Source of the DNA: Actinotalea soli
GTDB taxonomy: Bacteria; Actinomycetota; Actinomycetes; Actinomycetales; Cellulomonadaceae
Assembly (NCBI RefSeq): GCF_017565425.1
Contig: NZ_JAGEMK010000004.1
Coordinates: 186,001-250,000 of the forward strand
Direction of reading: 5' to 3'
Length of the DNA stretch: 64,000 nt
In this document: positions 15,204 through 23,800 of the stretch, piece after piece
How the letters are laid out: every line of letters starts with the position of its first letter
Position numbering within the stretch: position 1 is the stretch's first letter
The notes under the pieces: model-generated
What the model was told of the DNA's origin: nothing
Database searches by the model: none
The model's input: the letters and a program-made list of their open reading frames with translations, nothing else
Translations under genes and position numbers: made by a program

Positions 15204-17300
15204 ATGTCCGCAGTCATGAGAGCAGTGCGAGGATCCACGATCGCCGGCCTGGTGCTCGCGCTCGGCACGACCCTGGGCGGGGCCGCCCCCGGCGCTCCCC
15301 AGGGCGCGGGCACACCGGAGGGGCACCCGGCCCCGAGCACCTGGGGCGGAACGGTCGAGATGGACCCGGACGTTCGCCACACCTCGGCGAGCGACGGCGA
15401 CCTCTGGCCCTCGTGCTGGGCCGACGACGGAAACCTCTACAGCGCCTGGGGCGACGGGAAGGGGTTCGACCTCGCGGGCCCGTTCACCGACATCGGCGTC
15501 GCGCGGCTGAGCGGCCCGGCCGACGACATCCAGGGCGTCAACCTCGCGGTGGGCGACGAGGTCGGCCAGGTCTGGAGCGGCCCGGGCCACACCCGCAAGC
15601 CCACCGGCATGGTGTGCGTCGAGGACACGATCCACCTCGCCGTGCAGGACCTCGCCTGGAACTTCGACGCCGCACCGGCCGCGACGATCGCGACCTCGAC
15701 GGATGGCGGGGAGACGTGGACCTGGGACACCTCGGGCCCGATGTTCGACGACGGCGTGTTCACGACGATGTGGTTCGCCGACCACGGCCAGGGCGGTGAG
15801 TGGTCCGAGGACGGCTACGTCTACGTCTACGGGATCGACCAGAACTGGCGCGACTCGTTCTCCGGGCGGGTCGAGGACCCGACGAGCGTCTACCTCGCCC
15901 GCGTGCCGCAGGACAAGGTCGGCGACCGCTCCAGGTGGCGCTTCTACGCCGGGACCGCGGGCACCAAGGGCAAGCCCAAGTGGTCCAAGAAGGTCGGTGA
16001 CCGCGAGCCGGTCCTGCACGACGAGCGACGGGTCTACCCCGACGTGTTCGAGCCGTGGATGGCGCACGACATGACCACCCTGTCCCAGGGGCACGTGCTC
16101 TACAACGAACCGCTCGACCGATACCTGTACTCGTCCTGGACCGAGTTCACCCTGCACCTGTACGACTCCCCCACCCCCTGGGGGCCGTGGACGCGGCTGT
16201 CGGACCACGACTTCGGTGCCTACCCGTGGACGGGCGAGCAGTACGCAGGCTACGGCGCGACCCTGCCGTCGAAGTTCCTCTCCGAGGACGGCCGTACGAT
16301 GATGCTCCAGGCCAACGTGTGCCCCTGCGCACCCACCGGTGGGGTCTCGGTCTACAACTACGCCGTGCGTCAGCTGACCCTCGCCCCGTCCACCGACACC
16401 CCCGCGGCCAACGCCCTCGGGGACGAGAACCTCGCGATGGGCCACGGGGCGGTCGCGATCTCGAAGTCCGTCAACCAGGGCAGCCTCGATGCCCTCAACG
16501 ACGGCGCGACCGACGTCAGCCTCGACGACTCCGACGAGGAGCTCAAGCGTGACTCGTGGTGGGGGTACACCTGGCCGCAGGACATGAACCTCAACCGGGT
16601 CCAGTACACGACCGGTGAGGTCGGCGACCTGGGTGGCTGGTTCCTCAACGAGCCCCGTGTGCAGGTGCGCCGGGACGGCACGTGGACGGAGGTCGCGGGG
16701 CAGAAGATCAGCCCGCGCTTCGTCAACGGCAAGGCAGGCGGCTCTTTCCAGACGTACACCGTGAGCTTCCCCCCGGTGGTCGCGGACGGGGTGCGCGTCA
16801 TCGGCACGCCCGGCGGGGACCGCACCTTCTCGTCGATGGCTGAGATGTCCGCCCACTACGACCTCCAGGTGGTCGACGGCGGCTTCGAGGAGACATGGAG
16901 CCTCGAGGTCTCACCGTGGGACTTCGAGGGTGACTCCCCGCGCGGGCTCGACGACGGCGGCGCGTTCGCCCGCACCGGCGAGAAGAACGCCTGGGTCCGC
17001 ACCTTCGACCCGATCGGGGCCCAGGCGATCACCCAGCGCGTCGCAGTCACTCCCGGGTCGACGGTGACGATCTCCTCGTGGTCCCGCACCTCCCCTGCGG
17101 TGAGCACGGTGCGCGTCGGGGCACGGTGGGAGGGCGGCGAGCAGATCGAGACCTTCGCGGGCTCTGCCGACTACGCCGAGCGCGCCGTGACGGTGACCGT
17201 GCCGGCAGGGGTCTCCGAGCTCACCCTGCTCGTCGGCTACGAGGCCGAGGGCGGCGACGCCGTCCTCCAGGTCGACGACATCTCACTCACCGCCGAATGA
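15204..17300 (+). CDS. Secreted DUF4185-like protein with extra carbohydrate-binding module, candidate endo-D-arabinanase
   Basis: A 698-residue secreted protein: signal peptide (about 1-30), a beta-propeller domain (about 50-390), a discoidin-like module (about 400-555) and an extra C-terminal beta-sandwich like CBM4/9 (about 560-698, starting VVDGGFEETWSLEVSPWDF). The propeller parallels the lipoprotein encoded at 7654: DGDLWPSCWADDGNLYSAWG, RKPTGM, AVQDLAW, TDGGETW, PTPWGPW. There is no lipobox or sortase signal, so it should be released. ATG 15204 has GGGAG upstream. Control by the 15178 operator ties it to the same regulon. The enzyme activity is inferred from DUF4185/GH183 similarity judged by eye. 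Confidence 0.7.
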   Translation: MSAVMRAVRGSTIAGLVLALGTTLGGAAPGAPQGAGTPEGHPAPSTWGGTVEMDPDVRHTSASDGDLWPSCWADDGNLYSAWGDGKGFDLAGPFTDIGVARLSGPADDIQGVNLAVGDEVGQVWSGPGHTRKPTGMVCVEDTIHLAVQDLAWNFDAAPAATIATSTDGGETWTWDTSGPMFDDGVFTTMWFADHGQGGEWSEDGYVYVYGIDQNWRDSFSGRVEDPTSVYLARVPQDKVGDRSRWRFYAGTAGTKGKPKWSKKVGDREPVLHDERRVYPDVFEPWMAHDMTTLSQGHVLYNEPLDRYLYSSWTEFTLHLYDSPTPWGPWTRLSDHDFGAYPWTGEQYAGYGATLPSKFLSEDGRTMMLQANVCPCAPTGGVSVYNYAVRQLTLAPSTDTPAANALGDENLAMGHGAVAISKSVNQGSLDALNDGATDVSLDDSDEELKRDSWWGYTWPQDMNLNRVQYTTGEVGDLGGWFLNEPRVQVRRDGTWTEVAGQKISPRFVNGKAGGSFQTYTVSFPPVVADGVRVIGTPGGDRTFSSMAEMSAHYDLQVVDGGFEETWSLEVSPWDFEGDSPRGLDDGGAFARTGEKNAWVRTFDPIGAQAITQRVAVTPGSTVTISSWSRTSPAVSTVRVGARWEGGEQIETFAGSADYAERAVTVTVPAGVSELTLLVGYEAEGGDAVLQVDDISLTAE

Positions 17301-17354
17301 GCCAGCGGTGGCGGGTCGAGCGTGGCGGGCGCTCGTGTCGCGCTCGTGGACCCG

Positions 17355-17480
17355 CTATGTCTCGAGGCCTCGGCGGTAGGCGTAGACGACGGGCTGCGCC
17401 ACCCCGGCCCCGGCGAGCGCCCGAGTCGCCTCGATGCCGCCGAGCACGGGCCTCCGGACGTCCTTGTGCGGTCACGCGGC
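17355..17480 (-). pseudogene. Response-regulator receiver fragment (remnant)
   Basis: A short open stretch reads VLGGIEATRALAGAGVAQPVV before a stop, closely resembling the MPxLDGIEATRxL region of NarL-type receiver domains. No start, no rest of the domain and no output domain are present. It is most likely a leftover of a deleted gene between two convergent genes. The resemblance rests on about 30 residues. Confidence 0.3.
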
Positions 17481-17547
17481 ACCGCCCACGGGGATGCGCG
17501 CCCGCACGACGAACGCCTCCACGTGAAGGGCCGCTACCGGACCGGGC

Positions 17548-19854
17548 TCACTCCGACTGCAGCCCCTGCGACCGGGTGAGCCCGGCGAGCAGCGGCAGGC
17601 TCGCGGCGGTGACGAGCAGGACGACGAGGGCCGCCCCGCCCGAGATCAGGCCGATGGCCCACCAGTCGATGCCGATCGGCGCCGAGAGGCCCCCTTGCAG
17701 CACCACCGAGAGCGCGGTCCCGGTGACGATGGCGAGCGTGATCCCGACGGCCACGGGGATGGCCACCTGCCAGAGCACCGACAGCCCGAGGGTGCGCCGA
17801 CGCGTCCCGAACGCCAGGAGCACCGCGAACGGCCTGCGCCGTTCGCGCAGCTGCTCGGCGACGTTGACCAGCAGGCTCGCGCCGACGACGACCAGGAGCG
17901 CGATCGTGCCCGCGAGCAGTGCCTGCCGCGCGGTACCGAGGACACCGGTGAGGCTCCCCTGCTCGGCGTCGGCCACGTAGGCGAGCATCTCGACGTCCGC
18001 CGCGGTCGTGCGGAGGCGGTCGACGGCGTCGGGCACGTCGGGATCGAGCGCGACCAGGACCGACTCGTACCCTTCCGCGACGTCGGCACCTCCGAGGGCT
18101 GTCGGGGTCACGTAGATCGTGGACGGCAGGCCCGAGAGGTAGAGGTGGAACTCTCCGAGGGTCGCGCTGCGGGCGTCCCCCGGCAGCTCCCAGGTGCCCC
18201 CGCCCGACCCTGGTTCGCCCAGGACGTAGGTCGTCCCGGGGGTGGGCAGCTCCGCACCCTCGGTGGCGACGACGATCACATCACCCTCCGCGCAGTCGGT
18301 GATGCCAGTCTCGTGCGTGAGCACCGAGCAGGGGCCCACCTCGACACCGATCAGCTGGTCGGGGTCGGTCTCGACGTGCGCCAACGTGAACGTCGAGGTC
18401 ACGACGTCGCGCACCCCGGGGGTCCCGGTGAGGCCGTCCACCCATTCCTGGCCGACCGCCCCGCTGCGGGTGTCGATGACCTTCGCCTGGAAGACGCTCC
18501 CTTGCAGCTCACCGTCGCCCTCGGCCTCTGCCTGGATCGCGCCGAAGGTGCCCTGGATCGCGATGAGTCCTGCGACGGACACGACGATGGCCGTGATCGC
18601 ACGAACGGCGGCCCCGCTCTCCAGCTGCAGGCGCCGCACAGCGAGCTCCCACGCCACCCCGCCGCGGCCGAGACGGCCCACGACGGCGTCGACGGCCCAC
18701 GGCAGCAGCAGGGCGACGCCCACCAGCAGCAGGACGACACCGGCGGTGACCATGGCCTGGTCCCCGGAGCTGTCGTCGTCCATCCCACCGATCAGGGGAT
18801 GGAGCAACGCCGCCCCGGCGACCGGCAGCAGGATGCGCCACCACAGACGGCGCCGGGTGACCTCCGAGCGGCGCACCACACCGAGCGGTTCGACGACGAC
18901 GCGGCGCATCGCGGACAGCGTGACGAGCACCGAGGCGACGGGCACGCCGATGACCACCAGGGCTGCGAGCACCGGCGCGGGGCGCAGGTCCTCGGGGTAG
19001 AAGGTCAGCGCGGGCGGGACCAGCGGTGGGAGGACGTGCTGGGCGACGAGCAGCAGCAGCCCGCCCACGGCGATCCCGGCGGCCGCTCCGACCAGGGTCT
19101 CCCCCGCGGCGATGCGCCGGGTCGTCCCGACGTCGGCCCCCACCAGCCGCAGCGCGGCCAGACGGCGGTCGCGCGCCTCACCGCCGAAGCGGACGGCCGT
19201 CGCGATGAAGCTCGCGAGCGGCACGATCATCACGGCGAGGCCGACGAGGCCGAGCAGCAGCAGCTCGGGCCCGAGGCCACCACCCTGCTCGTCCGGGTTG
19301 CCGAAGGCGTTGATGCGGGTCGCGGTCTCCTCGTCGAGGTCGTCGGTGCCGAGGTAGAACGTCAGCTCCCCGGGGCCCGCGAGCCCTTCGGGGCCGATGG
19401 TCCCCACCACGGTGTCCCCCCACCGTCCGCGGATCGCCTCGCCGTCGGGCGAGTCCATCAACCTCTGCAGGGCGGGCGAGAGGACGATCTCGCCCGGGGC
19501 GAGGGCCCGGTCGACGCCGGGGGGCAGCGGGACCCGCACGCCCTCGGCCTGCAGGAGCCTGCCCTCGACCCCCAGGTCACGGAACCCGGACCGGACGATC
19601 TGGGTGAGGAGGGTGTTGTCCCCCTGCTCCTCGACCACGCCGCTGCCGATCGAGCGGGCGTCGGTGCGCTCGGTGCGCGCGTCGACCACCGACGGCAGGC
19701 TCGCGACGATGAGGAGCATCGCCACGCCCACCCCCACGCCGATCGCGATGAGGGCGAGCCGGGCCCACCCGCTGCGGCCCCCGCCGACGCTCATGCGGGC
19801 GCCGAGCGCGAGGTCTGCGGCCCAGCTGCTGCGCGGGGGCGTGCTGGCGCTCAC
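17548..19854 (-). CDS. FtsX-type ABC transporter permease
   Basis: A 768-residue membrane protein with an N-terminal membrane helix, a large extracellular domain (about 45-190), a three-helix FtsX-like block (about 200-330), a further central membrane block, another extracellular segment (about 440-610) and a final three-helix block. This duplicated layout is typical of MacB/LolC-like permeases that move lipids, peptides or antibiotics out of the envelope. The GTG start overlaps the ATPase gene stop by 4 bp. It is the third gene of a PadR-ATPase-permease operon. Confidence 0.85.
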   Translation of the reverse strand: MSASTPPRSSWAADLALGARMSVGGGRSGWARLALIAIGVGVGVAMLLIVASLPSVVDARTERTDARSIGSGVVEEQGDNTLLTQIVRSGFRDLGVEGRLLQAEGVRVPLPPGVDRALAPGEIVLSPALQRLMDSPDGEAIRGRWGDTVVGTIGPEGLAGPGELTFYLGTDDLDEETATRINAFGNPDEQGGGLGPELLLLGLVGLAVMIVPLASFIATAVRFGGEARDRRLAALRLVGADVGTTRRIAAGETLVGAAAGIAVGGLLLLVAQHVLPPLVPPALTFYPEDLRPAPVLAALVVIGVPVASVLVTLSAMRRVVVEPLGVVRRSEVTRRRLWWRILLPVAGAALLHPLIGGMDDDSSGDQAMVTAGVVLLLVGVALLLPWAVDAVVGRLGRGGVAWELAVRRLQLESGAAVRAITAIVVSVAGLIAIQGTFGAIQAEAEGDGELQGSVFQAKVIDTRSGAVGQEWVDGLTGTPGVRDVVTSTFTLAHVETDPDQLIGVEVGPCSVLTHETGITDCAEGDVIVVATEGAELPTPGTTYVLGEPGSGGGTWELPGDARSATLGEFHLYLSGLPSTIYVTPTALGGADVAEGYESVLVALDPDVPDAVDRLRTTAADVEMLAYVADAEQGSLTGVLGTARQALLAGTIALLVVVGASLLVNVAEQLRERRRPFAVLLAFGTRRRTLGLSVLWQVAIPVAVGITLAIVTGTALSVVLQGGLSAPIGIDWWAIGLISGGAALVVLLVTAASLPLLAGLTRSQGLQSE

Positions 19855-20594
19855 GCGCGCACCTGCTCACGGACGCGCCCGTCACGGACGACGGCCTCGC
19901 GGTCGGAGTACGCCGCGACCCGCGCCTCGTGCGTGACCAGGACGACGGCGGCCCCCGTGTCCCGAGCGGCGGCGACGAACATCTGCATCACGCGCTCGCC
20001 GTTGAGGCTGTCGAGGGCGCCGGTCGGCTCGTCGGCGAAGACCACCCGCGGGCGGGTCACGAGAGCCCGGGCGACGGCGACGCGCTGCCCCTGCCCGCCG
20101 GAGGTCTGGCCCGGGCGCTTGTCCGCGACGTCGGGGACCTCGAGCCGCGTGAGCCACTCGCGCGCGGTGCCGAGGGCGTCGCGTCGACCCACGCCGGCCA
20201 GGCGCAGCGGCAGGGCGACGTTCTCGGCGCAGGTGAGCTCGGGCACCAGCTGGCCGAACTGGAACACGAACCCGAACTCGGAGCGGCGCAGCGCGCTGCG
20301 CTCGACGTCGGACATCGCGGTGAGGTCCCGCCCGCCGTAGGTGACCCGCCCCGAGTCGGGCCGCAGGATGCCGGCCAGGCAGTGCAGCAGCGTGGACTTG
20401 CCCGAGCCGGAGGGCCCCATGAGCGCGAGCACCTCACCGGGGTGGACCTCGAGGGAGGCCGAGGCGAGGGCCGTCGTCGGGCCGAAGGCGAGGTGCAGGT
20501 CGTGGGCGGCGAGCAGGGCGCCGCCGGGGGTCGTGCCCGGGTCGGCGGGCGCGGGGTGGGTGGACGCTGAGGCGGCCGGCGGTGAGGTGGTCAT
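19851..20594 (-). CDS. ABC transporter ATPase, MacB/LolD type
   Basis: A 247-residue nucleotide-binding protein with Walker A GPSGSGKST, Q-loop FVFQFGQLVPELT, signature TSGGQGQRVAVARAL (first residue T instead of L) and Walker B VVFADEPTGALDS. It energises the overlapping FtsX-type permease. The PadR gene lies 57 bp upstream in the same direction, which suggests drug or envelope-stress induction. Confidence 0.92.
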   Translation of the reverse strand: MTTSPPAASASTHPAPADPGTTPGGALLAAHDLHLAFGPTTALASASLEVHPGEVLALMGPSGSGKSTLLHCLAGILRPDSGRVTYGGRDLTAMSDVERSALRRSEFGFVFQFGQLVPELTCAENVALPLRLAGVGRRDALGTAREWLTRLEVPDVADKRPGQTSGGQGQRVAVARALVTRPRVVFADEPTGALDSLNGERVMQMFVAAARDTGAAVVLVTHEARVAAYSDREAVVRDGRVREQVRA

Positions 20595-20651
20595 GAGGTT
20601 CCCCTGGTCTGAGGCGGAATGGTGGCGGGTTGCGTCGGGCGAGCCGGGTGG

Positions 20652-21173
20652 CTACCCGCGCACCGAGGTGGCGAGGTCGTCGAGCCGGGCGGCGGTGAGC
20701 TCGAGCCAGCGCAGGTCGGCCTCGAGGTGGAACAGGGCGTGGTCGCACACGAGCTGGTCGGCGAGGTCGCCCTCGCTCTTGCGCCGGGTGAGCTCGCGCA
20801 TCAGGCGCAGGTGCTCGGTGCGCTGGGCGTCGAGGACGTCGGCCGCGTCACGGCCGGTGAGGAGCGCGAGGACGACCTTGGTGTACATGGCGCTCTGCAG
20901 GTAGGGCTCGGGCTTCTCGGGCGTGGCGAGCCACACGGCGACGTCGCTGACGCCTGCCTCGGTGATCGCGTACCGCTTGCGGTCCGGCCCGTCGCCGGGC
21001 TCGTGCTCGACCTCGACCAGGCCGTTCTTCAGCAGGCGGGCGAGGGTCGAGTACACCTGCCCGTAGGCCAGGGGCTTGTCCTGGCCGAAGCGCTCGTCGA
21101 AGGCGCGCTTGAGGTCGTACCCGTGGCGAGGGCCGGACTGGAGGAGCCCGAGGAGGGCGGGGGCGACGGTCAT
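20652..21173 (-). CDS. PadR-family transcriptional regulator
   Basis: A 173-residue regulator: the N-terminal winged helix (ALLGLLQSGPRHGYDLKRAF, then YGQVYSTLARLLKNGLVEVE) and a C-terminal PadR dimerisation helix region. ATG 21173 directly precedes the conserved ALLGLL segment, as in the family. The -10 TATAGT ends 7 nt before the ATG, so the mRNA is probably leaderless. It heads the operon with the ATPase and FtsX permease and probably represses it. Confidence 0.9.
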   Translation of the reverse strand: MTVAPALLGLLQSGPRHGYDLKRAFDERFGQDKPLAYGQVYSTLARLLKNGLVEVEHEPGDGPDRKRYAITEAGVSDVAVWLATPEKPEPYLQSAMYTKVVLALLTGRDAADVLDAQRTEHLRLMRELTRRKSEGDLADQLVCDHALFHLEADLRWLELTAARLDDLATSVRG

Positions 21174-21180
21174 ACGAGTG

Positions 21181-21202
21181 ACTATACACACGAGGTATAC
21201 AC
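21181..21202 (-). promoter_or_regulatory. PadR promoter/operator region
   Basis: The -10 element TATAGT (21181-21186 on the minus strand) is embedded in direct repeats TATACAC (21183-21189 and 21196-21202) and a GTATAC palindrome (21195-21200). The spacing of the repeats, 13 bp, and overlap with the promoter suggest autorepression. Confidence 0.45.
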
Positions 21203-21369
21203 GCCGTACATACTGCTCTGGCACGGGGCATGCCGGCGTGCGGCACGCTCACCACGACGCTCCTGGCCCTGCCGACCGCCGTCAGCGCGGGCGCAGCGGT
21301 GCCCCTCCTCGGGTCGGTCGACACCCCGGTGCGCGACGGGTGGCCAGGGCGCCGAGGACCGCCGCTGCG

Positions 21370-21792
21370 TCAGCCGACCTCGCCGTTCTCCGCCCGGTGC
21401 GCGAGCACGTCGTCCATGTGGACCTCGGCCCAGGCCTTGAGAGGCCGGACAGCCTGCTGCAGCGATACCCCGAGGTCGGTGAGCGCATAGCTCACGGTCA
21501 CCGGCACGGTCGGGGTGACCGTGCGGGTGACCAGCCCGTCGCGCTCGAGGCTGCGCAAGGTCTGCGTGAGCATCTTCTGACTCACCCCCGCGAGGTGCCG
21601 CTGCAGCTCGGAGTAGCGCAACGGACGGGGCCCGCCGTCCTCGGGCGTCCCCGCCCCGCCGAGCGCGCACAGCACGAGGGTCACCCACTTGTCGGTGATG
21701 CGGGCGAGCAGCTGTCTGCTCGGGCACACCGCGAGGAACGCGTCGTACTCGACCTTCGCCTGCGACCGGCGCTGCGCCGCGGTCGTCGTCAT
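21370..21792 (-). CDS. HxlR-family transcriptional regulator
   Basis: A 140-residue winged-helix regulator. CPSRQLLARITDKWVTLVLCAL and FSELQR-like LRYSELQRHLAGVSQKMLTQ, followed by LRSLERDGLVTR, are the family core. The single cysteine near the N-terminus (CPSRQ) is the residue many HxlR members use to sense reactive species. It diverges from an aldo/keto reductase gene, which is the obvious target. Confidence 0.92.
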   Translation of the reverse strand: MTTTAAQRRSQAKVEYDAFLAVCPSRQLLARITDKWVTLVLCALGGAGTPEDGGPRPLRYSELQRHLAGVSQKMLTQTLRSLERDGLVTRTVTPTVPVTVSYALTDLGVSLQQAVRPLKAWAEVHMDDVLAHRAENGEVG

Positions 21793-21804
21793 CGCCTACC
21801 TCCC

Positions 21805-21834
21805 GGTGCCTTACGCACTTCTAGGTGCCTACTT
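21805..21834. promoter_or_regulatory. Direct-repeat operator between HxlR and aldo/keto reductase genes
   Basis: GGTGCCTTAC (21805-21814) and GGTGCCTACTT (21824-21834) form a 19-bp-spaced direct repeat in the divergent promoter region. It is a likely HxlR binding site. Confidence 0.4.
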
Positions 21835-21909
21835 CCCGATGGAGCGTGCCCGTCTCATCCTGGTTCGGCGCCGGTCCCGGCGCAACCAGCCCGACACGAA
21901 GGCGGCACC

Positions 21910-22806
21910 ATGACTACGTTCTCCACCACGCTCCCCGGCGGCACCTGGACCCTGGGCGACCTCACCGTCACCCGGGTCGGGTACGGCGCCATGCAGCTCG
22001 CCGGCCCCGGCGTCATGGGACCGCCGGCCGATCGCGACGGGGCCCTGGCAGTCCTGCGCGAGGCCGTCGAGCTGGGCATCACCCACGTCGACACCGCCGA
22101 GGCCTACGGGCCGCACGTGACCAACCAGCTCATCCGCGAGGCCCTGCACCCCTACCCGAGCTCGCTGCACGTCGTCACCAAGGTCGGCGCCACGCGCGAC
22201 GCCGCCGGCGGGTGGCCACCGGCCCGGAGCCGCGACGACCTGCGACGTGCGGTCGACGAGAACCTCGACTCCCTCGGCCTGGACGTGCTCGACGTCGTCA
22301 ACCTGCGGATGGGGGACGCCACCGGACCGCAGCCAGGCTCGCTCGCGACCGAGCTCGAGACGCTCGTCGACCTGCAGCGACAGGGCCTCGTGCGGCACCT
22401 GGGCGTCAGCAACGTGACGCGGGAGCAGGTGGCCGAGGCCCGCGCGATCGCTCCGATCGTGTGCGTGCAGAACATGTACAACCTGGCCGTGCGGCACGAC
22501 GACGAGCTCGTCGACGAGCTCGCAGCGGCTGGCATCGCGTACGTGCCCTTCTTCCCGCTGGGCGGCTTCAGCCCGCTGCAGTCGGCGGCACTGACGGCGG
22601 TCGCCGAGCGGCTCGGGTCCACAGCCATGTCGGTCGCGCTGGCCTGGCTGCTGCACCGCTCGCCCAACATCCTGCTGATCCCGGGCACGCGGTCGGTCGC
22701 CCACCTGCGGGAGAACGTGGCCGGGGCGGGGCTCGCGCTGTCCGACGCCGACCTCGCCTCGCTCGACGGGATCGGGCGCGCCGACGTCCTCGCCGGGCCC
22801 CGCTGA
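21910..22806 (+). CDS. Aldo/keto reductase
   Basis: A 298-residue TIM-barrel NADPH oxidoreductase. The catalytic Asp and Tyr are in ITHVDTAEAYG and the Lys in VVTKVG; the usual His position reads VVNLRMG, a variant found in many actinobacterial members. The C-terminal cofactor motif PGTRSVAHLRENV is clear. It reduces aldehydes or ketones in the cytosol; the natural substrate is unknown. It is probably controlled by the divergent HxlR regulator. Confidence 0.9.
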   Translation: MTTFSTTLPGGTWTLGDLTVTRVGYGAMQLAGPGVMGPPADRDGALAVLREAVELGITHVDTAEAYGPHVTNQLIREALHPYPSSLHVVTKVGATRDAAGGWPPARSRDDLRRAVDENLDSLGLDVLDVVNLRMGDATGPQPGSLATELETLVDLQRQGLVRHLGVSNVTREQVAEARAIAPIVCVQNMYNLAVRHDDELVDELAAAGIAYVPFFPLGGFSPLQSAALTAVAERLGSTAMSVALAWLLHRSPNILLIPGTRSVAHLRENVAGAGLALSDADLASLDGIGRADVLAGPR

Positions 22807-22826
22807 CATCGACCGATCGGTCGATG
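22807..22826. promoter_or_regulatory. 20-bp perfect palindrome, TetR-type operator
   Basis: CATCGACCGATCGGTCGATG is perfectly self-complementary with no loop. It starts immediately after the aldo/keto reductase stop and lies 69 bp before the ABC exporter start. GACCGATCGGTC resembles known TetR operators. No TetR gene is adjacent, so the regulator would be encoded elsewhere. Confidence 0.5.
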
Positions 22827-22894
22827 TGCGGATCAACCGACCCCGGTCCCGGCCGGTGGATCACCCCCGATCACGCCGGACCCAGGCTCGAGGC

Positions 22895-23800
22895 ATGAAC
22901 ATCATCGAGGTCACGAACCTGCACAAGCGCTACGGCCCGACGACGGCGGTCGAGGACGTCTCCTTCACCGTCGAGGCCGGCGAGATCTTCGGCATCCTCG
23001 GCCCCAACGGGGCCGGCAAGACGACCACCGTCGAGTGCCTCACCGGCCTGCGCGCCCCCGACCGGGGCACGGTCAGCGTCCTCGGCCTCGATCCACGCCG
23101 TGACCGGGACGAGCTGCGGCAGCGCGTCGGCGTCCAGCTCCAGGAGAGCAGGCTGCCGGACCGGCAGACGGTGGGCGAGGCCATGGACCTGTACCGCTCG
23201 TTCTACCGTCGGCCGGCCGACGGCGGGCGGCTGCTCGAGATGCTGGGGCTCACCGACAAGCGCAAGGCCCAGTACCGCACGCTCTCCGGGGGCCAGAAGC
23301 AACGGCTCGCGATCGCCCTGGCCCTCGTGGGCAGCCCCGAGGTCGCGGTGCTCGACGAGCTCACCACGGGGCTGGACCCCCAGGCCCGGCGGGAGACCTG
23401 GGATCTCGTCGAGCACGTGCGGGACCAGGGCGTGACGGTCGTGCTGGTCACCCACGTCATGGACGAGGCCGAGCGCCTGTGCGACCGGCTCGCGCTGATC
23501 GACGGGGGGCGCGTGACGGCGCTCGACACCCCCGCGGGGCTGGTCGAGCGGGTGGGCGCCCAGCACCGGCTGCGGTTCCGGCCGGCGGAGGCCGTCGACG
23601 ATCGGCTGCTGACCGACCTCCCGGAGGTGAGCGCGGTCCAGCACCAGGGCGCGCAGCTCGTGGTGACCGGCACGGGGAACCTCGTGCAGGCCGTCACCTC
23701 GGTGCTGGCCCAGCACCACGTCGTCGCCCACGACCTCCGGGTCGAGCAGGCCAGCCTCGACGACGCCTTCCTCACCCTCACCGACAGGAGGATCCCCTGA
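22895..23800 (+). CDS. ABC-2 type exporter ATPase (DrrA-like)
   Basis: A 301-residue ATPase: Walker A GPNGAGKTT, signature LSGGQKQRLAIALAL, Walker B VAVLDELTTGLDPQ and the extra C-terminal domain of drug/lipid exporters. ATG 22895 starts the conserved MNIIEVTNLHKRYG. Its stop overlaps the start of the membrane partner (TGATG). Confidence 0.92.
   Translation: MNIIEVTNLHKRYGPTTAVEDVSFTVEAGEIFGILGPNGAGKTTTVECLTGLRAPDRGTVSVLGLDPRRDRDELRQRVGVQLQESRLPDRQTVGEAMDLYRSFYRRPADGGRLLEMLGLTDKRKAQYRTLSGGQKQRLAIALALVGSPEVAVLDELTTGLDPQARRETWDLVEHVRDQGVTVVLVTHVMDEAERLCDRLALIDGGRVTALDTPAGLVERVGAQHRLRFRPAEAVDDRLLTDLPEVSAVQHQGAQLVVTGTGNLVQAVTSVLAQHHVVAHDLRVEQASLDDAFLTLTDRRIP

Noticed and set aside
17695-20340. 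Very long open frame (881 codons) on the plus strand opposite the ABC genes, and similar long frames at 477-1913, 2122-3696 and 28084-30267
   Set aside because: They lie antisense to clear genes, are rich in Arg, Gly, Ala and Pro without domain motifs, and arise from the high GC third-position bias.
21230-21490. Short frame beginning with a signal-peptide-like sequence
   Set aside because: It runs antisense into the HxlR gene and has no ribosome site or recognisable domain.
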